DNA of 64,000 nucleotides from Halobacillus sp. A1 (GCF_024189295.1 NZ_JAIZEN010000015.1:1-64000), one strand, 5' to 3'. Counted from the stretch's first letter, positions 17,389 through 28,197 are shown. A program made the numbers and translations. Notes: generated by a model from the letters alone, not told the origin.

Positions 17389-17917
17389 CATCCCATTCAT
17401 GACTGAGTAACCCGTACATGAACATATCGTAGCGGCCGCCGTCCCGTAAGATGAACTCACGCTGGGCGCCTTCATACGTAAAACCTAGTTTTTCATACAG
17501 CCAGATCGCCGGCTGATTGTACTCGAAGACCGTCAATTGCAAACGGTGCAGGTTCAGCTCGTAGAACGCATAGTCGATGAGCAGCTTCATCGCCTCCGTT
17601 CCATAACCTTCTCCCTGGTGTGAAGGGTCGCCGATGGCAATGGCCAGCCAGCCGTTCCGCTGGTTCCAGAGAATACCGTCCAGCGACACATAGCCGATGA
17701 ACGTATCTTCTTCACAAATCGAGAAGATGAATTCTGTATGGCTTTCGGCTGCCTCATTACGCCATTCCTTTAAAGAATCAATCGACCTCGGCCGGGCGGG
17801 AAAAGCGTCCAGCCGACGGAGAAAAAAAGAATTGTTGAACCATTTCGATATCGTATCTACATGTTCGTCGGTGACTGGCCCCAGGTGGACACGGGGACCA
17901 CGCAGGATCGGTTCCAT
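17363..17917 (-). CDS. GNAT-family N-acetyltransferase (RimJ/RimL type)
   Basis: A 184-aa acetyltransferase of the Acetyltransf_3 type. The acetyl-CoA loop appears as PSHQGEGYGTEAM near residues 94-106, followed by NLHRLQLTVFEYN and the YEKLGFTYEG segment common to RimJ/RimL-like proteins. The substrate cannot be assigned. The stop lies inside the shared terminator stem, so it ends almost directly at the hairpin. Confidence 0.88.
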   Translation of the reverse strand: MEPILRGPRVHLGPVTDEHVDTISKWFNNSFFLRRLDAFPARPRSIDSLKEWRNEAAESHTEFIFSICEEDTFIGYVSLDGILWNQRNGWLAIAIGDPSHQGEGYGTEAMKLLIDYAFYELNLHRLQLTVFEYNQPAIWLYEKLGFTYEGAQREFILRDGGRYDMFMYGLLSHEWDEKNAQEPR

Positions 17918-17939
17918 AAGCCCTCAGCCTCCTCGTCCG

Positions 17940-18152
17940 TCATTTTTTGTTATTATTGTTTTTTGACTGTTTGATTTTGAAGTGAATCGAAATCAAACGT
18001 ACCGTCACGGCAAAATTAAACGTCGCGATGATGACCGGCAGCAGCGTTCGGAAGTTCCATAAGGACTCCGGCGCCGAATACGTTGCGATATAGGTGAACG
18101 CCACGCCCATGAAAAAGTAAATCGCGGCCATCGTAAGTGGGGAAGCTCTCAT
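17940..18152 (-). CDS. ydiK: YdiK-family small membrane protein
   Basis: A 70-aa protein with two predicted membrane helices (about residues 6-26 and 35-55) and a basic, asparagine-rich tail. Length, topology and position next to ydiL and groES match YdiK of Bacillus subtilis (DUF4305). It starts one base after the ydiL stop, so the two are likely cotranscribed. Function unknown. Confidence 0.82.
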   Translation of the reverse strand: MRASPLTMAAIYFFMGVAFTYIATYSAPESLWNFRTLLPVIIATFNFAVTVRLISIHFKIKQSKNNNNKK

Positions 18153-18153
18153 A

Positions 18154-18867
18154 TTATAAGAACCCTCCAGTTACGATCGACTGCAACTGCTCCTGCATCC
18201 GGCGGATATCCTCTTCGGAATAGAAAAACTGCGACAGCACAACAAACGAGTTCATCGCCATATGAGCGACAATCGGAGTAATGATGCTTTTCGTTTTCAC
18301 ATAAAGAAAAGCGAACACGACACCCATAGAGAAATAGACGAGCATATGCGTAAAGTCGAAGTGGAACGCACCGAATACGAGTGACGAGACGAGCACGGCC
18401 AGTAAGAAGTTGAACCTTTTATACATCTGTCCGAAAATGACTTTACGGAAAATGATCTCCTCCGTTATAGGTGCAAACACAACGGGTAAAAGAATGAACA
18501 GGGGAGATTCCCGTGCGATGTTCATGAGCTGCATCGTGTTTTCAGATCCTGTCGGTATCCCGAAAACATTCGTTTCAATTAAAGCTGCAATCCCTTGCGC
18601 GAACAGAGCAAGAAATACACCGGCAATGGACCAGAGAACGATTTTCCCGGAACTGGATCTATCCTCCCGTGTTTGAGCTTCCATCATCTCCGGTTTAAGC
18701 AGACGTAAAATGATGATCGTCGCAATCGTAAAGCTCAGCACGGACCAGATCGTGATCGCATCCGTCTCACCGAACCCAAGCAACCCATATAAAACAGGCA
18801 CACCAACAAGCGCTGAAAGCTGAGTGGCCACGTACGTAATAATAATGTACCAATATCGTTTAGGCAT
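18154..18867 (-). CDS. ydiL: CPBP-family intramembrane metalloprotease YdiL
   Basis: A 237-aa membrane protein with about seven hydrophobic segments. The CPBP (CAAX protease and bacteriocin-processing) motifs are present: EEIIFR near residues 138-143, the FGAFHFDF segment near 170 and HMAMN near 207. The conserved glutamates and histidines are expected to bind zinc in the membrane. RBS aaaggagt precedes the ATG. Located divergently from groES, as in Bacillus subtilis. Natural substrate unknown. Confidence 0.9.
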   Translation of the reverse strand: MPKRYWYIIITYVATQLSALVGVPVLYGLLGFGETDAITIWSVLSFTIATIIILRLLKPEMMEAQTREDRSSSGKIVLWSIAGVFLALFAQGIAALIETNVFGIPTGSENTMQLMNIARESPLFILLPVVFAPITEEIIFRKVIFGQMYKRFNFLLAVLVSSLVFGAFHFDFTHMLVYFSMGVVFAFLYVKTKSIITPIVAHMAMNSFVVLSQFFYSEEDIRRMQEQLQSIVTGGFL

Positions 18868-19011
18868 GTGAATGACTCCTTTATTATAAAAAAACGGATG
18901 TAACTATACGATATGTATTTTATCACAATTTAAAAGCAACCAATAAGAATAAGGGTTTCGCCTTTTGAGAATTTTGTCAGAAAAAGTTGTGAAAAAATTG
19001 ATAGTTTCTAC

Positions 19012-19040
19012 TTGAAAATCGATAGTGAATTGCTTATGAT
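19012..19040 (+). promoter_or_regulatory. SigA promoter of groESL
   Basis: -35 TTGAAA at 19012-19017 and -10 TATGAT at 19035-19040 with an ideal 17-base spacer. The predicted transcription start falls just before the CIRCE operator. Confidence 0.9.
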
Positions 19041-19050
19041 AAGAATTGTG

Positions 19051-19077
19051 TTAGCACTCACTATGTGAGAGTGCTAA
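19051..19077. promoter_or_regulatory. CIRCE operator (HrcA-binding site)
   Basis: Exact consensus TTAGCACTC (19051-19059), nine-base spacer, GAGTGCTAA (19069-19077). HrcA repressor is expected to bind here and release on heat shock. Confidence 0.97.
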
Positions 19078-19124
19078 TAAACGACAAATATCGAATATTG
19101 ACCTGACTAAGGAGGGTGTCCTAA

Positions 19125-19409
19125 TTGTTAAAGCCATTAGGTGATCGTATTGTTATTGAATTAGTAGAAGAAGAACAAACTACTGCAAGCGGAATCGTAC
19201 TTCCGGACTCTGCAAAAGAAAAGCCTCAAGAAGGTAAAGTCGTAGCAGTCGGTACGGGCCGCGTATTGGACAATGGAGAGAGAGCAGCACTGGAAGTAAG
19301 CCAGGGCGACCACGTCATTTATTCCAAGTTCGCGGGTACAGAAGTCAAGTTCGAAGGAAATGAATACTTAATCATTCGCGAGAGTGATATTCTAGCCGTC
19401 GTGCAGTAA
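19125..19409 (+). CDS. groES: Co-chaperonin GroES
   Basis: A 94-aa lid subunit that caps the GroEL cavity. It begins [12 protein letters not shown] and includes the mobile-loop segment [22 protein letters not shown]. The start codon is TTG at 19125, preceded by aaggagggtgtcc. Transcribed with groEL from the SigA/CIRCE promoter just upstream. Confidence 0.97.
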   Translation: MLKPLGDRIVIELVEEEQTTASGIVLPDSAKEKPQEGKVVAVGTGRVLDNGERAALEVSQGDHVIYSKFAGTEVKFEGNEYLIIRESDILAVVQ

Positions 19410-19453
19410 CACGCAGAACCACTAATCTTTTGAATCGATACGAATTTTGATAA

Positions 19454-21103
<1,650 letters not shown>

Positions 21104-21195
21104 GCTGTCCTCAAACCCTTTGCTACACAAGGATTTGAAACCCTATAAATGAATATTGACTGGATTTTGACTGGGTTTCTTCAAAATTGGTTTGA

Positions 21196-21240
21196 AAAAG
21201 CCTCCCATCAGTTCATTGAACTGATGGGAGGCTTTTCTTT
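21196..21240 (+). terminator. Terminator after groEL
   Basis: About 20-bp near-perfect stem, aaaagcctcccatcagttca (21196-21215) with its complement at 21217-21236, followed by T-rich sequence. Confidence 0.93.
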
Positions 21241-21274
21241 ATAAATGTGAAGTATTCATTCAATATATTATCGA

Positions 21275-21286
21275 GAACTATAGTTC
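21275..21286. promoter_or_regulatory. GAAC-N4-GTTC palindrome upstream of the Gabija genes
   Basis: GAACTATAGTTC has the outer half-sites of a Bacillus LexA box, but its centre (TATA) and flanks differ from the usual consensus. It lies 105 bases before gajA, and no clear promoter is seen next to it. Confidence 0.3.
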
Positions 21287-21390
21287 CTATGCTAAAATTT
21301 TTGGACATACATGTTGAATAACGTGGAAATATATGCTAAAAGTTAGGATGGATAGAAATGAACATCTATAAAATGAAATAGAGGGATAAT

Positions 21391-23460
21391 ATGTATATAC
21401 ATGACTTAACAATAAATAACTATCGATCTTTTGAAAGTGACACTACCATTACTTTTAATAGTGGAACTAATGTAATTATTGGTCAGAATAATGCTGGTAA
21501 AACAACAGTAATTAAAGCGTTAGAACTTCTATTTAACCCAAAAAAAAATAAAAGGTTAACGATTGATGATTTCAATAAAAATATTCCCATTTCCTCTCTT
21601 CAACAGTCACCTCCAAGTATTACTATTTCCGCAACTATAAAAGAGTCTCCAAATGAATATGAGTACTCTGATGATTTAGTAACAGTCTCTACATGGCTAA
21701 CTAAATTAGGTACACCATACGAAGCAAAAATAACGTATGAATTTTTTCTTCCAGAAAAAGAATGGGAAGAATATTTTACTGCTTTAAAAAAATTAGAGCT
21801 TAAAAGCAACCATGATTTGTGGAATGAAATAGAAAATAATTTCCTGAGAAAATATATACATAAGATTTACATAGGTGATCCTGAATTTAAAAACTCGGTA
21901 GAGACAGAAACTATTAATAAATTTGATTTTCAATTCTTGACTGCTATACGTGATGTAGAGCGGGACTTATTTACAGGCCGGAATGCATTATTGAAGGAAG
22001 TAATAGATTTTTTTATGGATTATGAAATTAAAGTAGATGATTCCTTAGAAAGGGATGAAAAGAATGCTCAAATTCGAGATAGGAAAAGAGATTTTTCTCG
22101 TGAAGCAGATAAACTAATCCAATCCTTACAAAAAAGAATGGATAGCGGAAAAGATCAAATGTTGAGGTATGTACAAAATACAGGGGCGTCTATGGGTGAA
22201 ATGCAGCCAAAATTTGAAGGAACAATCCTAGATACTGAATTATATTCAGCATTAAAGTTAATTGTTGAGAGCGAGACGGGGATGAAATTACCTGCAGTTA
22301 ATAATGGTCTTGGTTACAACAACTTAATATACATTTCGCTATTATTAGCAAAAATGCAGAAGGATTCTTCAGGAGAATATTTAGGTTCGAACTCAAAAGT
22401 ATATTCAATTTTAGCTATTGAGGAGCCAGAAGCGCATTTACATCCGAGTATGCAGTACAAGTTCTTGAAATTTTTAAAACAAAATCGTGAAACTGAGGTA
22501 AGACAAGTATTTATTACTTCTCATTCTTCAAATATAACAGCTGCAGTGGATATAGATGACATAATAGTTTTGTATAATGATGATGACGAAATGAAAGTAT
22601 CTTATCCTGGCAGAGTATTTGATGAGGGTAGTTTAGAAGATATTAAATCAAAAAGATATATACAAAGATTTTTGGATGTTACAAAAGCTGATCTTTTTTT
22701 CGCACAAAATGTAATTTTAGTTGAGGGATTGGCAGAACAACTTTTAATTCCTGAGTTCGCTATTGGTCTAGGCGAAGACTTAATTGACACACATACATCG
22801 GTTATTAATATTGGCGGTAGGTACTTTGACCACTTCCTGAAATTATTCGACACAAACCGTAGTGATTATGCACTAAAGAAAAGAGTGGCTTGTATAACCG
22901 ATTTGGATCCCGTAAGAAAAAATATTAAAGAAGAAAATGGCACTTGGAAGTCCTGCCTCCCACTTTTTTTAGAAAATGATACAAAGAAATATAGTTATAG
23001 GGCGTTTTCGAATAAGATATTACACAATAAAGAAACAATTGAATCAGAAAACAATCAAATTCGTATATTTTCTCAAGAAAAATGTGAGAGTAGTACATTC
23101 GAATATGACGTTATTCTCCAAAATATAACCAATCGTAACTTGATTATAGATTCAATGTCGAATAAACCTGAGCTAGAAAAGTTAATGGAATTGTACGAGA
23201 AAGATAATCCTACTGAGAAATTAATTGAAAATATCAGGAAAGGTAATTTTAAAGATGAATTATCTTCTTGTTTGCCTAATATGAAATACGACCCCTCTTG
23301 GATAAAGAAGCATATCATAGCAGGTAGATATTTGAAATCTATCAATAAAGGAGAAGCAGCTCAAGAATTAGCATATGTGATTTCAAATGATTTGGAAAAG
23401 GATAACGTTACTTGTCCAAAATATATTAAAGAGGCGATTCTATGGATAAAAAAAGTGTAA
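21391..23460 (+). CDS. gajA: Gabija-type defence nuclease GajA (OLD family)
   Basis: A 689-aa OLD-family protein: N-terminal ABC-type ATPase plus C-terminal Toprim nuclease. Walker A GQNNAGKTT is at residues 31-39; the AIEEPEAHLHPS signature/Walker B is near 343-354; the Toprim glutamate in ILVEGLAEQ is near 443 and the DLD motif in CITDLDPVR near 503. In Gabija, GajA nicks DNA when nucleotide pools fall during phage infection. It is longer than the commonly studied GajA of about 580 aa. It overlaps the UvrD-like gene by 19 bases. Low GC sets it apart from groEL. Confidence 0.88.
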   Translation: MYIHDLTINNYRSFESDTTITFNSGTNVIIGQNNAGKTTVIKALELLFNPKKNKRLTIDDFNKNIPISSLQQSPPSITISATIKESPNEYEYSDDLVTVSTWLTKLGTPYEAKITYEFFLPEKEWEEYFTALKKLELKSNHDLWNEIENNFLRKYIHKIYIGDPEFKNSVETETINKFDFQFLTAIRDVERDLFTGRNALLKEVIDFFMDYEIKVDDSLERDEKNAQIRDRKRDFSREADKLIQSLQKRMDSGKDQMLRYVQNTGASMGEMQPKFEGTILDTELYSALKLIVESETGMKLPAVNNGLGYNNLIYISLLLAKMQKDSSGEYLGSNSKVYSILAIEEPEAHLHPSMQYKFLKFLKQNRETEVRQVFITSHSSNITAAVDIDDIIVLYNDDDEMKVSYPGRVFDEGSLEDIKSKRYIQRFLDVTKADLFFAQNVILVEGLAEQLLIPEFAIGLGEDLIDTHTSVINIGGRYFDHFLKLFDTNRSDYALKKRVACITDLDPVRKNIKEENGTWKSCLPLFLENDTKKYSYRAFSNKILHNKETIESENNQIRIFSQEKCESSTFEYDVILQNITNRNLIIDSMSNKPELEKLMELYEKDNPTEKLIENIRKGNFKDELSSCLPNMKYDPSWIKKHIIAGRYLKSINKGEAAQELAYVISNDLEKDNVTCPKYIKEAILWIKKV

Positions 23461-25133
23461 TACTTAGCAGTAGTGAAGAACCAATAGAAATTGATGAACA
23501 TTTTAAATTACGTGCTGGTCCTGGCGCTGGTAAGACTAGGTTTTTGGTAAACCATATCTATAGAATATTAAACTACTCTGAAAGATTAAATAAATCAAGA
23601 AAAATAGCATGTATTACCTATACTAATAATGGGGCGGAAACTATTGTTAGTCGTCTTAAAGAAGTTTCAGAAAATGTGGAAGTAAGTACCATTCATAGTT
23701 TTTTATATAAACATATTGTAAAGCCGTATTTATGGGTTCTAGAAGGTTCTGAATTTTCGAGTGAAAAATTAAATGGTCATGAAGAAATTAAACCAGGCTA
23801 CACACTTCTAAATGAATATAAACAGAAAAGTAAGCAACAATGGATAAAAGATAACCTTGCTTTAGCTAGTGCACTTTCTAAACTAAGATGGGGTATTAAC
23901 GAAGAGGGAGATATTGAACTGAATTTCTTAAAACCTTATCACGGTAAGGTAGAGAATAGAAATATTAGAAAAAGTTCATATATGATTTATAAAGAAATTT
24001 GTTGGAATAATGGACTAATGAGTCACGATGATGTTTTATATTTTAGTTATAAAATTCTGTTGCAAAATGTTTCTGCTAGAGAAATAATTCGTGCCAAGTT
24101 TCCTTACCTTTTAATGGATGAGTTTCAAGATACAAATCCTGTTCAAGTAGAAGTAGCAAAGTTGATAGGCAAAAAGGAAACAGTTGTAGGAGCAATAGGT
24201 GATCCTGCCCAATCAATTTTTTCTTTCCAAGGTGCAGATTATGGTACATTTAATAGATTTATATTAGATGATATGTCTTCCTATGTATTGGAAAATAACC
24301 ACAGAAGTACTGACCAAATAATAAAGATTCTTAATCACGTAAGAAATGAAATTAACTTTGTCCAGAGAAGCCCTGATAATAAAGTTGGAGATCACCCGGT
24401 TATTATAGTAGGTGACCCCTTTACGGCACTTGAAATGTTTAAGAAAAAGTTTGGATCTGAAGAATGGGCTGTTCTAGGGTTTCAAAATAATGTTACAAAT
24501 AGCATAAAACATGGATTTACAAATTTCGTTTCAGAGGACTTTGATCTATTTTATAAAGATAACCAAAGAGGGAGGAGAATATATCATATTATAAACGCTT
24601 TAGAATATGGGTATCAGATGCAGCTTAAAGAAGCTATAAAGTTTATGAAAAAAGCCTTTTCTAAAGTGGATAATTACTCGGATAAGGACGCTTTGTTCGA
24701 TTTGAAAAATTTTCTGAATAAATATGATGACTTCTATACTATAACTCTTAAAGAATTCTATAATAGATATATTTTTAATACTCATGGAGTTAAACAAAAA
24801 ATAACATCTGGTAATATTAGTGAATTTTATGAAGGTATAACATACGATAAGTTTGCAGCAACAATTAGTATCAGTGATGACAGAAGCCAGTTTAAAACTA
24901 TACATAAAGCAAAAGGGGAAGAGTATAACAACGTATTCATTGTTATACCAGATAATAATGAAGAAAAGGGAATTGAATTTTTATTAGATCCCGATATGAA
25001 TAAAGAAAAAAACAGAGTTTATTATGTAGCCCTTAGTAGAGCGAAGGAAAATCTTTACATTAATGTTTCGAGTCTAAGTCAGGAAAAAATAAATCTACTA
25101 AAACATCTAGGATTTGATATAAGGGTATTATAA
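23442..25133 (+). CDS. gajB: Gabija-type helicase GajB (UvrD/Rep-like)
   Basis: A 563-aa superfamily 1 helicase and the second Gabija subunit. Walker A GPGAGKTR is at residues 26-33, motif II MDEFQDT near 225-231, motif III GDPAQSIFSFQGAD near 253, the NHRS motif near 284, and C-terminal motifs TIHKAKGEEYNNVF and YYVALSRAKENL. It starts inside the gajA 3' end (19-base overlap), showing tight coupling. GajB is thought to sense DNA ends made by GajA and promote DNA degradation. A bidirectional terminator follows. Confidence 0.88.
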   Translation: MDKKSVILSSSEEPIEIDEHFKLRAGPGAGKTRFLVNHIYRILNYSERLNKSRKIACITYTNNGAETIVSRLKEVSENVEVSTIHSFLYKHIVKPYLWVLEGSEFSSEKLNGHEEIKPGYTLLNEYKQKSKQQWIKDNLALASALSKLRWGINEEGDIELNFLKPYHGKVENRNIRKSSYMIYKEICWNNGLMSHDDVLYFSYKILLQNVSAREIIRAKFPYLLMDEFQDTNPVQVEVAKLIGKKETVVGAIGDPAQSIFSFQGADYGTFNRFILDDMSSYVLENNHRSTDQIIKILNHVRNEINFVQRSPDNKVGDHPVIIVGDPFTALEMFKKKFGSEEWAVLGFQNNVTNSIKHGFTNFVSEDFDLFYKDNQRGRRIYHIINALEYGYQMQLKEAIKFMKKAFSKVDNYSDKDALFDLKNFLNKYDDFYTITLKEFYNRYIFNTHGVKQKITSGNISEFYEGITYDKFAATISISDDRSQFKTIHKAKGEEYNNVFIVIPDNNEEKGIEFLLDPDMNKEKNRVYYVALSRAKENLYINVSSLSQEKINLLKHLGFDIRVL

Positions 25134-25174
25134 AGTGGGAATGTTAAAGTGATGGTTGTTGGCTGAAGTAAATA

Positions 25175-25227
25175 AAACTCGGATATACAATATGTTTAAC
25201 AGGTTTACTTGTATATCCGAATTTTAT
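25175..25227. terminator. Bidirectional terminator between gajB and the integrase
   Basis: Perfect 11-bp stem CGGATATACAA (25180-25190) with TTGTATATCCG (25209-25219), A-rich before and T-rich after, serving two convergent genes. The left ICE end is probably close by. Confidence 0.85.
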
Positions 25228-25248
25228 TTATCGAGCTTTTAATAGTTT

Positions 25249-26421
25249 CTAATCTAATGCACCTTTCATAAGTTCACTGAACTTTTCTGAGGCTTTCTGT
25301 TCCATGTTTTTTGTAATATGAGCATAGATGTTCATAGTTGTATTTATATCTCCATGACCCAATCTTTGCTGAATTTCCTTTGTCCCTACACCTGCCTCAA
25401 TTAAAAGAGAGGTATGAGTGTGCCTAAAGGAATGTGGTGTAACATTCTTCTCGATTCCACTAAGCTTTAAAAGACGTCTCATACGGTTTTCAACAGTTTT
25501 TATAAAATCAGGATAACCCGGATTATTAATTTTTTTTGCAAATACAAATCCAAAATCATTGTACAGATCTCCCAGAGCTATTTTAATTTCTTTTTGGTAA
25601 GTTAAATGCTTCTTAAACTCATTCATTACTTGCTTGTCCATTTTTAACGTCCGTATGGATCCTTTTGTTTTAGGAGTGAGCAGCTGATAATTCTTCGTAT
25701 TATTATTCGGGTTGTAATAGGTTTTTGTAATGCGGATAGTGTTATTATTGAAGTTCACATCGGGCCATTTAAGTGCCAGCATTTCTCCTACACGCAAGCC
25801 ACTATAAGCAAGGGTGAGAAACATAATGAAATCCCTATCTAATCCCTTTTCCTTAGCTGTTTTTAAAAAAGCTATCAGCTCATTCTTCTCTAAAAACTTT
25901 ATTATCTCATCATTCTGCTCGATTTCCTCCACCGTTTCAATTTTCTTTGGAATTTTTGCAAATTCACTTGGGTTTGCTTTAATAAGGTTATATTCTAACG
26001 CCTTCTTAAATAACATTCGGCCAGTAGTATGGATCCCATCCATGGTATTATGAGCGTATCCTTTTTCGTGTAGATCCTCAAGAAATGCTTGATAATTTTT
26101 TCTTGTGATATCACATAACTTCATTTTTGAAAAATATCTTCTGAAGTGCTTCAATTCTTTAGTACGCCCACGATGCGAACTAACCTTAGAATTGTGAGCA
26201 TAGAAATTAAGCCATTCATCGGCAAATTCGTTAAGAGTAATATTGTTTTCTTCAACAAAGAATCCTTCTCTTAACTCCCTTTCTAATTCCTCTGCTTCAA
26301 CTCTTGCGTCTGCTTTTCTTGTGAAACCACCCTTAGACTTTGTTCTTCTTGTTCCGGTGACTGGATCTAACCATTCTACTTGATAGGACCACTTGTTACC
26401 TCTTTTTCTTAGATATGCCAT
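25249..26421 (-). CDS. int: Tyrosine-type site-specific integrase
   Basis: A 390-aa phage-type integrase that should insert and excise the ICE. It has an N-terminal arm-binding domain (KRGNKWSYQVEWLDP), a SAM-like core-binding domain (about 60-170) and the catalytic domain with Arg in GLRVGEM near 210, HSFRH near 332 and the nucleophile Tyr in NIYAHI near 368. RBS aggaggtaat precedes the ATG at 26421. Its 3' end points to the left edge of the element, as in ICEBs1, so the attachment site is probably within 25140-25240. Confidence 0.94.
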   Translation of the reverse strand: MAYLRKRGNKWSYQVEWLDPVTGTRRTKSKGGFTRKADARVEAEELERELREGFFVEENNITLNEFADEWLNFYAHNSKVSSHRGRTKELKHFRRYFSKMKLCDITRKNYQAFLEDLHEKGYAHNTMDGIHTTGRMLFKKALEYNLIKANPSEFAKIPKKIETVEEIEQNDEIIKFLEKNELIAFLKTAKEKGLDRDFIMFLTLAYSGLRVGEMLALKWPDVNFNNNTIRITKTYYNPNNNTKNYQLLTPKTKGSIRTLKMDKQVMNEFKKHLTYQKEIKIALGDLYNDFGFVFAKKINNPGYPDFIKTVENRMRRLLKLSGIEKNVTPHSFRHTHTSLLIEAGVGTKEIQQRLGHGDINTTMNIYAHITKNMEQKASEKFSELMKGALD

Positions 26422-26448
26422 AGTATTACCTCCTATCTAAACTGTAAG

Positions 26449-26940
26449 TTATAAAATGGTTTTGATTGGTACAATAGGACGTCGCTTTATTTTTTCGAGT
26501 CGTGCCTGGCATACATCTAAAGGAATATTAAAATCTCGTGACCATACATTAATGATTTCAGGGTCACTCAACGTATACTCTTTAATCATGTGATAGGGGA
26601 GCGAGGCGTAAAGAGTGAAGTGCCTTGCATCTCTTTCTTGAAGATCATAAAAATCCTTAGGCATTATTAACTGTCGGCCAGCATGTCTCAATGCGTGGCA
26701 AAGCTCATGGAAGAATTGCTCTCTTTGGTGGATCCGGGGAAGGCGGCTATCTAAGACAATTTCCCGAAACTTCCCTACTTTCATATAACTAGCTTGAGTT
26801 GGTCTGCATTTGACTAAAATTTGATTCTCCATTCCAATATTATGAACACTTAAATCTGTCGGTTTTGTAAAATTGTGAATTTTATACCACTTAGTTATAA
26901 GATCTTCAAGAGTCGTGGTTGTGTAGTAAGGAAATCCCAA
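26449..26940 (-). CDS. immA: ImmA/IrrE-family metalloprotease (anti-repressor)
   Basis: A zinc protease of the ImmA/IrrE family. In ICEBs1, ImmA cleaves the repressor ImmR to induce the element. HEXXH is visible as FHELCHALRHAG near residues 76-87. I choose a TTG start at 26940 because aaggaagg lies eight bases upstream and the predicted transcription start is near 26956; a longer open frame from 26994 would begin upstream of that promoter. immR is not adjacent: it lies 7.6 kb away, beyond the metabolic cassette. The promoter carries a LexA box. Confidence 0.85.
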   Translation of the reverse strand: MGFPYYTTTTLEDLITKWYKIHNFTKPTDLSVHNIGMENQILVKCRPTQASYMKVGKFREIVLDSRLPRIHQREQFFHELCHALRHAGRQLIMPKDFYDLQERDARHFTLYASLPYHMIKEYTLSDPEIINVWSRDFNIPLDVCQARLEKIKRRPIVPIKTIL

Positions 26941-26962
26941 ACTAATCACCTTCCTTACAAGT

Positions 26963-26991
26963 ATTATACGAACAAATGTTCTGTATCTCAA
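26963..26991 (-). promoter_or_regulatory. LexA-box promoter of immA
   Basis: On the minus strand, -35 TTGAGA (complement of 26986-26991) and -10 TATAAT (complement of 26963-26968) are 17 bases apart. CGAACAAATGTTCT at 26969-26982, a 13 of 14 match to the Bacillus SOS box (CGAACRNRYGTTYC), fills the spacer next to the -10 box. LexA binding would block RNA polymerase directly. Confidence 0.88.
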
Positions 26992-26999
26992 CATATTTT

Positions 27000-27471
27000 T
27001 ACAAACATTGTTTTTTAGGTGAAGAATTGGAATAAGTAATTAAAAAGCCTGCCTATTCAATGACGGGTTTTCGATCAGATGTAAGAAGTATTCAGGAGAA
27101 GGTTTAAATTTAAGCAATAGGATTGTTATCTCGGAACAGAGTCTTAAAGTCTACCAGCTAATAGAAGCTAATAAGTAAGGGTGAAAAAGGTTATTTAGAC
27201 TTCGTGCAATAAAAATATCAGTTTCTTTTTGTTGTTGACCATCACAAAGACAATTACTCGGAGTGGGGAAACTTTCAACTCCTTCCTGCTGAGCAAAGAT
27301 TAGTAAGCTAAGAAATAATTCCTTTGTGTTAGTACCTGACTAATTCAATATAAAAAACTTTTTACTTTGCACAGAATAAGTTTTAGTAACATAAAAAAAT
27401 ATTCTAAATATTGAAATATTTCAAAAAGTATAATATTATAAAGTTATAAACTTTCTAAGAGGTGACGCAAA
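27000..27471. other. Intergenic region between immA and the GntR gene
   Basis: No gene is supported here. A perfect 14-bp palindrome TTGAAATATTTCAA at 27411-27424 lies 48 bases before the GntR start and could be an autoregulatory operator. A stretch around 27127-27177 has a short open frame but no start or recognisable product. This is probably the left join of the metabolic cassette. Confidence 0.5.
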
Positions 27472-28197
27472 ATGATTTCTAGATCTAATCAAATTCCACT
27501 TTACATTCAAGTTTTAAATCATCTGGAGGATGAAATTAAAAGTGGAAAATGGGAGGTGGGGACTCAACTACCAACACAGAAGGAGTTAGCAGATAAGTAT
27601 AATGTAAGCTTAATTACTGTGAGACAAGCTTTAACAGAACTGAACCAGATGGGTTACATTGACAACATAAGAGGAAAAGGTACATTTATTAAAAAAAATA
27701 AGGAAACAATTGGGTTTGTACAATTTAAGAGTTTTACAGAAGAAATGGAGTTAGAAGGACGCTCTGTCTCTACAAAGGTAATATCTATTTTTGAAGATAA
27801 TGCAAATCAAGTAGATTCAGATGTACTAAAAGTAAACGAAGGAGAGACGATTCTCCGCATTAAAAGGATCAGGTATATTGACGGAGTTGAATCAGTTTTT
27901 ACAACAACTACTGTTTCAATGGATCTTGGACAACAATTAAGAAATTTTGATTTAAATGGATCATTGTATAGCGTTCTCAAAGCTAAGTTAAACCTAAATA
28001 TTTATAAGGCATCCGAGGCAATAGAGATTGATTTTCCTAATCTAGAAGCTCAAGAAAGGTTAAGTATAAGCGAAGGCATGCCAGTTTTTAAGGTGACAAG
28101 AACTAGTTTTAGTAACAATATAACGCCAATCGAATACACGACTTCCGTATTTAAAGGAGACACAACTAGATTCTTTATTGAACTATTTAACAAGTAG
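27472..28197 (+). CDS. GntR-family regulator with UTRA domain (HutC/FrlR type)
   Basis: A 241-aa sugar- or metabolite-responsive regulator. The N-terminal winged helix (IPLYIQVLNHLEDEIKSGKW and LADKYNVSLITVRQAL, about residues 8-60) is followed by a UTRA ligand-binding domain from about 90 to the end. RBS agaggtgacg. It precedes the ECF transporter and kinase genes on the same strand, and an 18-bp palindrome lies between it and the next gene, so it likely controls that operon. Bacillus FrlR is a relative by architecture. Confidence 0.9.
   Translation: MISRSNQIPLYIQVLNHLEDEIKSGKWEVGTQLPTQKELADKYNVSLITVRQALTELNQMGYIDNIRGKGTFIKKNKETIGFVQFKSFTEEMELEGRSVSTKVISIFEDNANQVDSDVLKVNEGETILRIKRIRYIDGVESVFTTTTVSMDLGQQLRNFDLNGSLYSVLKAKLNLNIYKASEAIEIDFPNLEAQERLSISEGMPVFKVTRTSFSNNITPIEYTTSVFKGDTTRFFIELFNK

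Noticed and set aside
21140-21190. Repeated ttgactgg-ttt motif after groEL considered as an ICE attachment site
   Set aside because: I could not find a matching repeat at the right side of the element; the integrase orientation points to a left end nearer 25200.
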